A stretch of DNA of 64,000 bases from Comamonadaceae bacterium. GTDB taxonomy: Bacteria > Pseudomonadota > Gammaproteobacteria > Burkholderiales > Burkholderiaceae_C. Under the pieces are notes generated by a model, which saw only the letters and a list, made by a program, of their open reading frames with translations, made no database searches and was not told the origin of the DNA. Shown here piece by piece: positions 19,134-29,342 of the stretch. The translations under genes and the position numbers were made by a program. Within the stretch, counting starts at the first letter, position 1. Every line of letters starts with the position of its first letter. Location of the stretch: contig CANFXC010000006.1 of assembly GCA_947450765.1 (NCBI GenBank), positions 1 to 64,000 of the forward strand. The letters are read 5' to 3'.

Positions 19134-19874
19134 TTATTGAGCAGGGCTCGCCCAGTCCCCATTCAGGCGGACTTCATTCGGTTTGAAGCGCGCTTTGTAA
19201 TTCATTTTTGGGCTTTGAGCGATCCAGTAGCCTAAATACACATAGGGAAGGCCAAGAAGGCGCGCTTGTTCAATCTGCCAAATGACGCCATAGTTGCCGT
19301 AACTGGCTTTCTTCTCAGGTTCGTAAAACGTATAAACCGCTGAGATGCCGTCATCCAGAATATCCAAAATCGAGATCATTCTAAGGGTCCCAGTTTTGCC
19401 ATCGGTTCGAGGTTCCCTGAATTCCACCAGGCGTGAATTGACCCGGCTCTGCAGTAAAAATTGGGTGTATTGATCAACGCTATCGTGATCCATGCCGCCA
19501 CCCGCATGTCGGCTTTTTTGGTAGCGCAGATAAAGGTCGTAATGCTCGGCGATGAAGCCCAGCTTGAGTACCCGGGCTTCAAGATGTTGGTGTTGCTCAG
19601 CTGCACGCCGCAGACTGCGGTCGGGTTTGAATTCATCCGCGATCACACGCAACGGGACGCAAGCCTGACAGCCCTCGCAGTACGGTCGGTAGGTGAACAT
19701 GCCGCTGCGGCGAAACCCGTGCGCGACCAACTTCGAGTAAGCCTCGTTATGGATCAGGTGGCTTGGCGTGGCCACTTGGGAGCGGGCTTGGCGCTCAGGT
19801 AAATAACTGCAAGGATAGGGAGCCGTGGCATAAAACTGCAAAGTTTGCAGCGGCAGATCTTTGAGATGGGTCAC
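19134..19874 (-). CDS. bpt: Aspartate/glutamate leucyltransferase (arginyltransferase family)
   Basis: [43 protein letters not shown] start ([13 protein letters not shown]) chosen. Confidence 0.93.
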   Translation of the reverse strand: MTHLKDLPLQTLQFYATAPYPCSYLPERQARSQVATPSHLIHNEAYSKLVAHGFRRSGMFTYRPYCEGCQACVPLRVIADEFKPDRSLRRAAEQHQHLEARVLKLGFIAEHYDLYLRYQKSRHAGGGMDHDSVDQYTQFLLQSRVNSRLVEFREPRTDGKTGTLRMISILDILDDGISAVYTFYEPEKKASYGNYGVIWQIEQARLLGLPYVYLGYWIAQSPKMNYKARFKPNEVRLNGDWASPAQ

Positions 19875-19887
19875 GAGCAAGAGGCGG

Positions 19888-20655
19888 TTAGAGCCGGGGT
19901 TCAGTGTGTGTCGGCAAAATTTCATTCCAATGTTGCGCCTCGAAAATCCACTCCGGATTTGCACGACCGGTCTGTTCGTTCAGGTGTGCTGCAAACGCTT
20001 CACGGGTGATTTCGCGGGCGCCAAACGACGACAGGTGCTGCGTATTTTGCTGGCAATCGATCATGCTGATATTTTTGGCTTTGCAAAAAGCAACCAATGC
20101 CGACAATGCGATTTTGGAGGCATCAGTCTGATGCGCGAACATGGATTCGCCAAAGACCATACCGCCTAGATTGACGCAATAAAGTCCACCGACCAATTCC
20201 CCGTTAACCCAAGTTTCGACGCTGTGTGCATGGCCGGCATGGTGCAAATCTCTGTAAGCGGCAATCATGTCGGGGACGATCCAGGTGCCGGACTGGCCAT
20301 CGCGCGGAGCGTTTGCACATGCCGAAATAACTTGATCGAAGTTGCTGTCAAATGTTACGGCGCAAGTGGGGGTCTTAACAAAGCGCTGGAGTGTTTTCTT
20401 GAGCGAGCGGTGCAGTTTGAAATCACTTGTCAGCAGCACCATGCGTGGGTCTGGAGTCCACCACAAAATCGGTTGTCCTAAGCTAAACCATGGAAATATG
20501 CCCGCGCCGTAGGCCCTTAACAGGCTGTTGACGTCCAATGCACCACCGGCAGCAAGCAAGCCTGGTGCTGCTTCATCTGCCCCCCATGCGCTGCTCAGTG
20601 TTGGAAATTCTTCACCAGCCTTCAGCCATGGAACAGGTCTAGGTGATCGCTTCAT
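19888..20655 (-). CDS. aat: Leucyl/phenylalanyl-tRNA--protein transferase
   Basis: [45 protein letters not shown]. Confidence 0.95.
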   Translation of the reverse strand: MKRSPRPVPWLKAGEEFPTLSSAWGADEAAPGLLAAGGALDVNSLLRAYGAGIFPWFSLGQPILWWTPDPRMVLLTSDFKLHRSLKKTLQRFVKTPTCAVTFDSNFDQVISACANAPRDGQSGTWIVPDMIAAYRDLHHAGHAHSVETWVNGELVGGLYCVNLGGMVFGESMFAHQTDASKIALSALVAFCKAKNISMIDCQQNTQHLSSFGAREITREAFAAHLNEQTGRANPEWIFEAQHWNEILPTHTEPRL

Positions 20656-20884
20656 GAAAATGGACTGACAGGCTTGTAACGGAGGTGATTCTGGCGAGAC
20701 AATTCGTTACCTTGTACTAAAAAATGGCTTTGAGTTCCAAAGATAAAATAAAATCGAATACTGAGTTATTAATGTTTTTCATCCATGCACACGATTGAAA
20801 TGGGACTTAGGCCGACCACAAGCCGTTGGCTACAACGAGAACTCAGTGTTTCGCATGACGTTATCAAGATTCTTTAGGAAAATT

Positions 20885-21511
20885 ATGCCTGTTTATACAA
20901 ATAAATTTTCCCAATCCCAGCCCAAAGTGGCCACTTCGCAGTTCAGCCGTCAGCTCCTGGTGTTGCTGTCCGCGTTGTTGCTTTGCAGCGCCTCACTGGC
21001 TCAACGATCCGACGGCCCCGGTGGTCGTGGCCACGACAACGACGGTGACAACCGCGGCAAAGGCGGCAAGCACTCACAGGGTTCAGATCGCAAGGATTAC
21101 GATCAAAAAGGTCAAGATCGACGGGACAACGACCGACAGAGCCGCGACCGTTCCGGCCCTGATCGACAAGGTTCATCGCGCGCTGATATGCGCCCCGGCG
21201 CTTACTTTCAAGATCGTCAACGCTCTGCCATACACGACTACTACGGTACCCAGTACCGGGCCGGACGTTGCCCACCAGGGTGGTCGAAAAATTACAAGGG
21301 TTGTATTCCACCGGTCCAGATACGCTATTACAGCGTCGGACAGCCCTTGGCACCGGCTGTGATTTATCACACGGTTCCGGCTGCGATGGTGGTCACGCTT
21401 GGTGCACCACCCTCAGGCCACCGGTATGTGCGTGTCGCCTCCGACATCTTGCTGATTGCAGTCGGTACCGGCATGGTGGTCGATGCCATTCAAGACTTAG
21501 GCGGTATGTAA
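20885..21511 (+). CDS. RcnB/CigR-like exported protein with Asp/Arg-rich linker
   Basis: Signal peptide then DRKDYDQKGQDRRDNDRQSRDR, CPPGWSKNYKGCIPP, HRYVRVASDILLIAVGTGMVVDAI. Confidence 0.7.
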   Translation: MPVYTNKFSQSQPKVATSQFSRQLLVLLSALLLCSASLAQRSDGPGGRGHDNDGDNRGKGGKHSQGSDRKDYDQKGQDRRDNDRQSRDRSGPDRQGSSRADMRPGAYFQDRQRSAIHDYYGTQYRAGRCPPGWSKNYKGCIPPVQIRYYSVGQPLAPAVIYHTVPAAMVVTLGAPPSGHRYVRVASDILLIAVGTGMVVDAIQDLGGM

Positions 21512-21719
21512 TCGTTTGCGATTGACGCTACTCCAGAGTCGCGTGCCGATTTTGGGACGATTGGCGTCAGTCCGACCGTTGACTGTGTTTTGAGGTACCG
21601 CCATTCGAGTGCACATGGCGGCTACATCTGATCACCCGCCGAATTTTAAGTTCTGACTTCTGGCAAGATGCCGCATCGCGGGCGACCTTCGTCCGCATCC
21701 CATCTGATTGGACATCCCT

Positions 21720-22346
21720 ATGCTGCTCGAAGTCGAAGAATCCCAACTCTTGCTGGTGGACTACCAAGTCCGCCTGATGCCTTCTATTTTTGAACACGAG
21801 TTAGTGCTGGCCAATGCCCTGCGGCTGGCCCGACTAGCAGAGGCGCTGCAAGTGCCTGTTTGGGGCACGGCCCAAAGCCCGGATGAGTTGGGACCCAATG
21901 TGCCGGAGTTGCAGGCAGCCATTGAACAAGCTGGCGGCCGGGTGATGAACAAGCAGTCTTTCAGCGCGGTGGCCGACGGTCTGTCGGATTGGTTGCGTCC
22001 GCCCGTTCGCAAAGCAACGCAGGGCGGTAATGCCCGCAGCCTGCCCAAGCATTTGCAGAAGCCTGCCGCCCCGGCCGAAGAAGAGGGGCGCGGCATCATC
22101 GTGATTGCTGGATGCGAAGCGCATGTCTGCTTGCTGCAAACCGCGCTTGATTTGCTCGAAGAAGAGTTTGACGTGTGGGTTGTCACCGACGCCTGCAGTT
22201 CCCGCAGCGAGCGCAATCGGGACGCCGCTTTTGACCGACTGGCTGGCAATGGGGCCGAACTGGTGACCACCGAGATGGTGGCTTTTGAATGGTTGCGCAC
22301 AGCCGACCACGAGATGTTCAAGCGGGTGCAGTCGCTGATCAAGTGA
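21720..22346 (+). CDS. Isochorismatase family cysteine hydrolase
   Basis: ESQLLLVDYQVRLMP, IIVIAGCEAHVCLLQTALDLLE. Confidence 0.9.
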   Translation: MLLEVEESQLLLVDYQVRLMPSIFEHELVLANALRLARLAEALQVPVWGTAQSPDELGPNVPELQAAIEQAGGRVMNKQSFSAVADGLSDWLRPPVRKATQGGNARSLPKHLQKPAAPAEEEGRGIIVIAGCEAHVCLLQTALDLLEEEFDVWVVTDACSSRSERNRDAAFDRLAGNGAELVTTEMVAFEWLRTADHEMFKRVQSLIK

Positions 22347-22441
22347 GAGCGCGCGGGTCGCACGGGGTCAAAGGGCTGAAGTCAGGCCGCTGAAAGTTCT
22401 ATTATCAATAATTATGAATTCAGTTTAAACGGAGACCCGAG

Positions 22442-24370
22442 ATGAGCCCAGCGCCGACCCCCGTCAGCTACGCCGACTTTTACCGTCAGTCCATCGATCA
22501 TCCGGATGCATTTTGGGCCGAGCAGGCCAAGTTGATCGACTGGTTCAAGCCCTTTGAGCGTGTCTGTAACTACGACAACCCTCCGTTTGCGCGCTGGTTC
22601 GAAGGCGGCCAAACCAATCTGTGCCACAACGCGGTCGACCGGCATTTGGCAGAGCGTGCAGATCAGGCTGCCCTGATTGCGATCTCGACGGAAACAGGCA
22701 CCGAAAAAACATACACCTTCAGCGACTTGCACCGTGAAGTTCAGCGCATGGCGGCCAGCCTGAAATCGCTGGGGGTGCAAAAGGGCGATCGTGTGTTGAT
22801 CTACATGCCGATGGTGGCTGACGCTGCTTTTGCGATGCTCGCCTGCGCGCGCATCGGTGCTATTCATTGCGTGGTGTTTGGTGGTTTTGCCAGCGGATCC
22901 CTGGCCTCGCGCATTGACGACGCCACACCGAAAGTCATCGTCAGCGCCGATGCCGGTTCGCGCGGTGGCAAGCCGACGCCCTACAAGCACTTGCTGGACG
23001 AAGCGATTCGGCTGGCCAAGCACAAGCCCGACGCTGTGCTGCTGTCTGACCGGCAGCTCGCACCGATGGATTGGGTCGCCGGACGCGACCATTTGTGGTC
23101 TGCATTACGGCAGCAACACATCGACGCGCAAGTGCCTTGCGAGCCGATGAACTCGACCGACATCAGCTACACCATCTACACCAGCGGCACCACCGGCAAG
23201 CCCAAAGGTGTGCAGCGCGACACCGCTGGCTACACCGTCGCTTTAGCGGCCAGCATGAAGTATATTTTTGGCGGTCGTGCTGGCGAAACCTTCTTCGCCA
23301 CCAGCGATATTGGCTGGGTCGTTGGCCACAGCTACATCGTTTACGGTCCGTTGATTGCCGGCATGGCGACCATCATGTACGAGGGTTTGCCAACGCAAGG
23401 CTTGGATGGTCAGCCGGACGGCGGTATTTGGTGGAGCCTGGTCGAAAAGTACAAGGTGACCGGCATGTTCAGCGCGCCGACGGCCGTGCGTGTGCTTAAA
23501 AAACAAGACCCCGCGCTGCTCAAAAAATACGATCTGTCGAGCCTGCGTGCTTTGTATCTGGCGGGTGAGCCGTTGGACGCGCCGACCGCCCGCTGGATCA
23601 GCGAAGGCTTGAACGTGCCGATCATCGACAACTACTGGCAAACCGAAACCGGCTGGCCGCTGCTCACCGTGGCCAATGGCGTGGCGCCTATGGCCAGCAA
23701 GTTTGGCAGCCCGGGTGTGCCGATGTACGGCTACAACGTCAAACTGCTGCACGAAAACACCGGCGAAGAACTCACCCAGCCGAATGAAAAAGGCGTGGTG
23801 GTGCTGGACGGCCCGACGCCGCCCGGTTTCATGCAAACCATCTGGAAAGACGACGCGCGCTTCGTCAATACGTATTGGAAGAGCATTCCGGGCAAGCTGG
23901 TCTACAACACCTTCGACTGGGGTATTCGCGACGAAGACGGCTACTACTTCATCCTCGGTCGAACTGACGATGTCATCAACGTCGCTGGTCACCGTTTGGG
24001 CACGCGCGAGATTGAAGAAAGTATTTCAGGCCATGCTTCTGTGGCTGAAGTGGCGGTGGTCGGTGTCGCTGACAACCTCAAGGGGCAAGTCGCCATGGCT
24101 TTTGTCGTGCTGAAAGACGCTCGTGCTGTGAATGATCCTGCAGTCGCACTGCAGCTTGAACGCGAGATCATGAAGCAAGTCGATGGCGATTTGGGTGCTG
24201 TCGCTCGCCCGGCTCGGGTGCGCTTCGTCACGGCCTTGCCGAAGACCCGCAGCGGCAAACTGCTGCGCCGCGTGATTCAGGCCATTTGCGAAGGTCGTGA
24301 TGCCGGCGATGTGACAAGCATGGACGACCCGGCCGCCTTGCAGCAGATCAAGGATCTCATGGCGAGCTGA
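22442..24370 (+). CDS. prpE: Propionyl-CoA synthetase (acetyl-CoA synthetase family)
   Basis: 642 aa; YTSGTTGKPKGVQRDTAGY, GWVVGHSYIVYGPL, NYWQTETGWPLL. Confidence 0.9.
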   Translation: MSPAPTPVSYADFYRQSIDHPDAFWAEQAKLIDWFKPFERVCNYDNPPFARWFEGGQTNLCHNAVDRHLAERADQAALIAISTETGTEKTYTFSDLHREVQRMAASLKSLGVQKGDRVLIYMPMVADAAFAMLACARIGAIHCVVFGGFASGSLASRIDDATPKVIVSADAGSRGGKPTPYKHLLDEAIRLAKHKPDAVLLSDRQLAPMDWVAGRDHLWSALRQQHIDAQVPCEPMNSTDISYTIYTSGTTGKPKGVQRDTAGYTVALAASMKYIFGGRAGETFFATSDIGWVVGHSYIVYGPLIAGMATIMYEGLPTQGLDGQPDGGIWWSLVEKYKVTGMFSAPTAVRVLKKQDPALLKKYDLSSLRALYLAGEPLDAPTARWISEGLNVPIIDNYWQTETGWPLLTVANGVAPMASKFGSPGVPMYGYNVKLLHENTGEELTQPNEKGVVVLDGPTPPGFMQTIWKDDARFVNTYWKSIPGKLVYNTFDWGIRDEDGYYFILGRTDDVINVAGHRLGTREIEESISGHASVAEVAVVGVADNLKGQVAMAFVVLKDARAVNDPAVALQLEREIMKQVDGDLGAVARPARVRFVTALPKTRSGKLLRRVIQAICEGRDAGDVTSMDDPAALQQIKDLMAS

Positions 24371-24461
24371 TCAACTGAAATCTCCCAACTCTTTAATTCG
24401 CTTTTGGCTTATATTTGGCTCCGGCCATAACAAGTCTTGATCGATCACAGGGGAGGGGGAT

Positions 24462-25472
24462 ATGCAGTTTTTCAAGCATTGGACATTAGCGCTGGTTGTG
24501 GCGCTGGCGCTTTGGCCAGCTGTCCATGTTCAGGCTCAGGCTCAGTCTGCGGTTACGCCCCAAGCCGTTGTCGCCGATCCCCGTGCAAACGGTGTCAATG
24601 GCGTCAAGATGAGCCCGCAGCGCGTCTCCTCGCTCGCTTGGTATGTCGAAGGCCTGTCGGCGATGGGTTCCAGCGCCAATCAAAACTTCATCTCCAACGC
24701 CGGCTTCGTCATCACGCCTGCTGGTGTGGTTGTCATTGATGCGTTGGGTTCACCGGCTTTGGCTGAGCAGTTGCTGGCTGAGATTCGCAAACTCACGCCC
24801 TTGCCGGTCACGCACGTCATCGTCACGCACTACCATGCCGACCATATTTATGGCCTGCAGACCTTCAAGGCGCAGGGCGCGCGCATTGTGGCGCATGGTG
24901 CGGCGCGTGAGTATTTGCAGTCAGACACCGCACGACTGCGGATGGAGAGTTCGCGCCAAGAGCTCTTCCCGTGGATTGACGAGAACACTCGCTTGGTGCC
25001 TGCCGATCAATGGATCGATGGCCCGACTGAATTGACTGTTGGTGGCGTTCGTTTCGTGTTGCAGCCGGTCGGTCCGTCCCATACCCCGGAAGATTTGGTG
25101 ATTTACCTGCCGCAGGACAAAGTTCTGTTTGCCGGTGATCTGGTCTTTCGCAACCGCATTCCCTATGTCGGGCAAGCCGACAGTGGTCATTGGATTCAGT
25201 CGTTAGAGACCCTGCTGACTTTCGACACCGCCGTGGTCGTTCCTGGGCATGGTCCGCTGTCAAAAGAAGCTAAAAGCGACATGGCGTTGACGCGTGACTA
25301 CCTTGTCTACTTGCGCAGCAGCATGGCTGAGGCCGCCCAAAACATGGAACCCTTTGACTCCGCCTACAAGGCTGCTAACTGGTCGCGTTTCGAGCATCTT
25401 CCGCTGTTCAACGCGGTGAACCGCATGAACGCCTACAACACGTATTTACTGATGGAGCGCGAAGTCAAGTAG
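24462..25472 (+). CDS. soxH: Exported MBL-fold metallohydrolase, SoxH-like
   Basis: Signal peptide; HYHADHIYGL, HTPEDLVIYLP, GHGPLSK metallo-beta-lactamase motifs; adjacent to sox genes. Confidence 0.7.
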   Translation: MQFFKHWTLALVVALALWPAVHVQAQAQSAVTPQAVVADPRANGVNGVKMSPQRVSSLAWYVEGLSAMGSSANQNFISNAGFVITPAGVVVIDALGSPALAEQLLAEIRKLTPLPVTHVIVTHYHADHIYGLQTFKAQGARIVAHGAAREYLQSDTARLRMESSRQELFPWIDENTRLVPADQWIDGPTELTVGGVRFVLQPVGPSHTPEDLVIYLPQDKVLFAGDLVFRNRIPYVGQADSGHWIQSLETLLTFDTAVVVPGHGPLSKEAKSDMALTRDYLVYLRSSMAEAAQNMEPFDSAYKAANWSRFEHLPLFNAVNRMNAYNTYLLMEREVK

Positions 25473-25504
25473 CGGCATACTGGCGTTTTGCACTCACACC
25501 GACC

Positions 25505-25825
25505 ATGACTCGCCAATCTCTGCTCTCTGCACTGCTCTGCCTCGCCAGTGTTTCGGCCCTGGCGCAAGGCCCGGCTATTTTTGTCGGAGCCGACCTGAAG
25601 CTCGGCGCGCAGCTGATCGCTGAGAACCAGTGCGTGGCTTGCCACCAGCGCAAGGTTGGGGGTGACGGATCGGCCATTTACCAATCCAGCGGTCGAATTG
25701 ACACGCCCGGCGCTCTGCGCGGCATGATCGAGCAGTGCAACATGGAACTCAACCTGGCCTTGTTTCCTGAAGAAGTGACCGCTATCAGTGCGGTGCTGAA
25801 CCGGGACCATTACCGCTTCAAGTGA
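25505..25825 (+). CDS. Small periplasmic c-type cytochrome
   Basis: 106 aa; signal peptide and one CVACH haem motif. Confidence 0.8.
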   Translation: MTRQSLLSALLCLASVSALAQGPAIFVGADLKLGAQLIAENQCVACHQRKVGGDGSAIYQSSGRIDTPGALRGMIEQCNMELNLALFPEEVTAISAVLNRDHYRFK

Positions 25826-25901
25826 GGCGTATCCCACACGCTTTAGATTTGGATCTTCGAATGGGGGTAAACACCGGGCACAAAAAAAGTTTCCAAGCTA
25901 T

Positions 25902-25921
25902 ATATTAGTAAATGCGAATAT
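25902..25921 (+). promoter_or_regulatory. Candidate ArsR (SoxR/SqrR/BigR-like) operator upstream of soxC
   Basis: ATATTA-GTAAATGC-GAATAT: near-palindromic 6-8-6 architecture about 40 nt upstream of the soxC start. Confidence 0.55.
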
Positions 25922-25961
25922 TTAAATTAAAGATGTGCGACTTTAGTTCCAAGGAGTCACC

Positions 25962-27338
25962 GTGAAGCATGAAGACCTGATGACAGGCCTGGGTTCAGGA
26001 CGGATTCAAAAAGCACCCGAAAACTTTCTCGGCTGTGCTGACGTCCAGACTGTCGTGGCTGAGGCTAAAAACGGTCGGCGTGACTTCATTCGTGGCGCTT
26101 TCGCGGCGGCCGCTGCTGGCTTGGCCGCGCCTGCTGCGCTGGCCCAAAGCAATCCGGTGCCCAGCGAAGGTGGGGATCCGAATATTCTCAACTTGCCCGC
26201 GCACAGCACGGGCTTGGGGCAGGGCGTGGTCACCGACGGCTATGGCAAGCCATCACAGTACGAGGCCAACGTGCAGCGCCGGCAAAGCCCGGGTTTGACC
26301 CAGACGGCACAAGCCTCGGTGTCGTTCGCGCCGCTGCAGTCCTTGTTTGGCATCATCACCCCGAGCGGATTGCACTTCGAGCGGCACCATCAAGGCTGGT
26401 GGGACATTGACCCTTCCAAGCACCGTTTCATGGTCAACGGCATGGTCAGCAAGCCGCATGTGTTCACCATGGACGAGATCATGCGACTGCCATCAGTCTC
26501 GCGTTTTCACGTCATTGAATGTGGCGCCAACACCGCCGCCGAATGGGGCAATGTGGCGGTGCCGACCTGCCAGTACACCCACGGCATGATTTCTTGCAGC
26601 GAGTTCACCGGTGTGCCACTCATCACTTTGCTCGAAATCGCTGGCGCTGATTTGAAAAACGGCAAGTTCGTGCTGGCCGAAGGCGGTGAGGGTTCGTCCA
26701 TGACCCGGACCATCCCGATGAGCCTGATTCTGTCGGGTGAAGTGCTGGTTGCCTATGGTCAAAACGGTGAAATGCTGCGGCCTGAAAACGGCTACCCCTT
26801 GCGCTTGGTGGTGCCCGGCGTGCAGGGCGTGAGCTGGATCAAATATTTGCGCCGGGTCGAGCTGGGCGACAAACCTTACGCGACCAAGGATGAAGCGATT
26901 CACTACCTCGACTTGCAGCCCGACGGCATGCAGCGTCAGTACGCCAGTTTGCAAGAATGCAAAAGCGTGGTCACCACGCCCTCGGGCGGTCAGGTGCTGC
27001 TGGATAAGGGTTTTTACAACATCACTGGGCTGGCTTGGTCGGGCAGGGGCAAGATCAAAAAAGTCGATGTGTCCGTTGACGGTGGACGCAATTGGCGTCA
27101 GGCCCGACTTGAAACGCCGGTGCTATCCAAGGCGCTCAGCCGCTTTAACCTTGGCTGGGTTTGGGACGGTAAACCCGCCATCATTCAGAGCCGCGCAACC
27201 GATGAAACCGGCTACGTGCAGCCGACCTACAAGCTGCTACGGGAGGTGCGCGGCACGCGCTCGATTTATCACAACAATGCGATTCAGTCATGGCTGGTGC
27301 AGGAAAACGGCGAGGTCAAAAATGTTCAACTCTCGTGA
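25962..27338 (+). CDS. soxC: Sulfane/sulfite dehydrogenase molybdopterin subunit SoxC
   Basis: Tat signal GRRDFIRGAFAAAAAG; FHVIECGANTAAEW, GVQGVSWIKYLRRVEL sulfite oxidase-family motifs; GTG start. Confidence 0.95.
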   Translation: MKHEDLMTGLGSGRIQKAPENFLGCADVQTVVAEAKNGRRDFIRGAFAAAAAGLAAPAALAQSNPVPSEGGDPNILNLPAHSTGLGQGVVTDGYGKPSQYEANVQRRQSPGLTQTAQASVSFAPLQSLFGIITPSGLHFERHHQGWWDIDPSKHRFMVNGMVSKPHVFTMDEIMRLPSVSRFHVIECGANTAAEWGNVAVPTCQYTHGMISCSEFTGVPLITLLEIAGADLKNGKFVLAEGGEGSSMTRTIPMSLILSGEVLVAYGQNGEMLRPENGYPLRLVVPGVQGVSWIKYLRRVELGDKPYATKDEAIHYLDLQPDGMQRQYASLQECKSVVTTPSGGQVLLDKGFYNITGLAWSGRGKIKKVDVSVDGGRNWRQARLETPVLSKALSRFNLGWVWDGKPAIIQSRATDETGYVQPTYKLLREVRGTRSIYHNNAIQSWLVQENGEVKNVQLS

Positions 27339-28377
27339 TGCACTCTTGGTTATTGCTGCGCTGGTTTGCGCCGGTTGGGTTTCCGCGCAAACAGCCAATC
27401 CGTACACCGGCATCGGCCGTCTCGCCACGCCCAAAGAAGTGGCGGCTTGGGATATTGATGTGCGGCCTGACTTCAAGGGCTTGCCGGCTGGTGCTGGTTC
27501 GGTGACCAAAGGACAAGATGTCTGGGAAAGCAAATGCGCCAGCTGCCACGGTATTTTTGGTGAGTCCAACGAGGTTTTCACGCCGCTGATTGGCGGCACC
27601 ACGGCCGAGGATGTCAAGACTGGCCGTGTTGCCAAACTGCTGGACCCGACGACGGGCCGCACCATGCTGATGAAGCTGGCGACGGTCTCGACGCTGTGGG
27701 ACTACATCAACCGCGCCATGCCTTGGAACCAGCCGAAGTCATTGAGTACCGAAGAGGTCTATGCTGTCACGGCCTTCTTGCTCAACCTTGGTGGCGTCAT
27801 TCCTGAAGACGACGTCTTGTCTGACAAAAACATCGCTGAGGTGCAGGCCCGCATGCCCAACCGCTACGGCATGACAACACAGCACGCGATGTGGCCGGGC
27901 AATGAGTTCAACGGCAGCCGTCAGCCGGACGTGCGCAACACGGCCTGCATGAAGAACTGCGCGACAGAACCCAGCGTGGCGTCTTTGTTGCCGGACTTTG
28001 CCCGCAATGCCCATGGCAATCTTGCGGACCAAAATCGGGGCATTGGCGCCCAGCATGGTGTCGACACAAGTCGCCCTGAAGGACAGAAGGGTGTTGCTCC
28101 CGCCGCTACAATTTCCCCTGCTCCAGTTGTATCTGCTGCGGTGGCCCTCGCCCAAAAGAACAACTGCACGGCTTGCCACGCGGTGGATAAGAAAATTCTG
28201 GGGCCCAGTTTTGTCGATATTGCCAAAAAGCACGCCGGGAAAACGGAGTACCTGGCAGGAAAGATAAAGTCTGGCGGGTCGGGAGTTTGGGGGTCTATAC
28301 CCATGCCGGCCCAGGGCGTGACCGATGCAGATGCCAATGCGATTGCCGCTTGGCTTGCTAAAGGTGCCGGCCGATAA
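27322..28377 (+). CDS. soxD: Sulfane/sulfite dehydrogenase cytochrome subunit SoxD
   Basis: MFNSRDALLVIAALVCAG...; two haem motifs (CASCH and CTACH); overlaps soxC by 17 nt. Confidence 0.93.
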   Translation: MFNSRDALLVIAALVCAGWVSAQTANPYTGIGRLATPKEVAAWDIDVRPDFKGLPAGAGSVTKGQDVWESKCASCHGIFGESNEVFTPLIGGTTAEDVKTGRVAKLLDPTTGRTMLMKLATVSTLWDYINRAMPWNQPKSLSTEEVYAVTAFLLNLGGVIPEDDVLSDKNIAEVQARMPNRYGMTTQHAMWPGNEFNGSRQPDVRNTACMKNCATEPSVASLLPDFARNAHGNLADQNRGIGAQHGVDTSRPEGQKGVAPAATISPAPVVSAAVALAQKNNCTACHAVDKKILGPSFVDIAKKHAGKTEYLAGKIKSGGSGVWGSIPMPAQGVTDADANAIAAWLAKGAGR

Positions 28378-28491
28378 GGGCGGCTAAAGATCTGTTCAAT
28401 AGACGCTAAGGAACGTCGAAAAGTGTCAGGGATTTCACCGCTGACACGATTTGCTAACTTAACTACCATGCACTTTCATCAGGAGAATCGA

Positions 28492-28947
28492 ATGCAGTCA
28501 CGCAGACAAACCCTCAAGCAAACCGCTGTGGTCGCTGGCCTTTTGGCTGGGACCGGTTTGTTCCCTCAGTTCGCTTGGGCGTTCAACAAAAGCGCGTTTG
28601 AAGCCAAGAGCTTGCAAGACGCCATCAAAGCTTATGGCGGCGGCACATTGACAGAAAGCAAGGATGTCTCCATCACTGCGCCTGACATTGCCGAAAACGG
28701 TGCGGTCGTGCCCTTGGCTGTTAGTTGTGCGCTGCCAGGTGTCAAACGATTGCTGTTGCTGGTCGAAAAAAACCCTTCCGCCTTGGTGGCGATGTTCGAC
28801 GTCACGGACAGCATCGACCCGGCATTTTCAACACGCTCCAAGATGGGGCAATCCTCTGACGTTTATGCGGTGGCCATCATGGCCGACGGCAAAGCGCTGT
28901 TCGCTAAAAAAGAAGTCAAGGTCACCCTGGGTGGTTGCGGCGGCTGA
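28492..28947 (+). CDS. soxY: Thiosulfate oxidation carrier protein SoxY
   Basis: Tat signal SRRQTLKQ; C-terminal GGCGG swinging-arm motif. Confidence 0.96.
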   Translation: MQSRRQTLKQTAVVAGLLAGTGLFPQFAWAFNKSAFEAKSLQDAIKAYGGGTLTESKDVSITAPDIAENGAVVPLAVSCALPGVKRLLLLVEKNPSALVAMFDVTDSIDPAFSTRSKMGQSSDVYAVAIMADGKALFAKKEVKVTLGGCGG

Positions 28948-28998
28948 TTTTCAGACTGTTCACCATTCCTTTCATATTTCAGATTCAGGAGTTACACC

Positions 28999-29310
28999 AT
29001 GGCAGATCCGATGCGCATTCGCGCCCAAGCAGCCGCAGGCAAAGCAACCGTTCGCGTGCTGATGGCGCATGAAATGGAAAGCGGTCAGCGCAAAGACCCG
29101 GCCGGCAAGACCATACCTGCCTGGTTCATTCAAGAAGTGACTGCCAGTCTCAACGGCAAACAAGTCCTCAACGCCGAATGGGGCCCTGCAGTGGCCAAGA
29201 ATCCATTTCTTCAGTTTGTTGTCAGAGGCGCTAAGGCGGGTGACAAGATTGTCGTCAACTGGAAAGACAACCGGGGCGACAGCCGCACTGACGAAGCGAC
29301 AGTTTCTTGA
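28999..29310 (+). CDS. soxZ: Thiosulfate oxidation carrier complex protein SoxZ
   Basis: 103 aa; MADPMRIRAQAAAGKATVRVLMAHEMESGQRKD. Confidence 0.95.
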   Translation: MADPMRIRAQAAAGKATVRVLMAHEMESGQRKDPAGKTIPAWFIQEVTASLNGKQVLNAEWGPAVAKNPFLQFVVRGAKAGDKIVVNWKDNRGDSRTDEATVS

Positions 29311-29342
29311 TATTTTTCACTATTTGACCTCACGGGGCGCTC

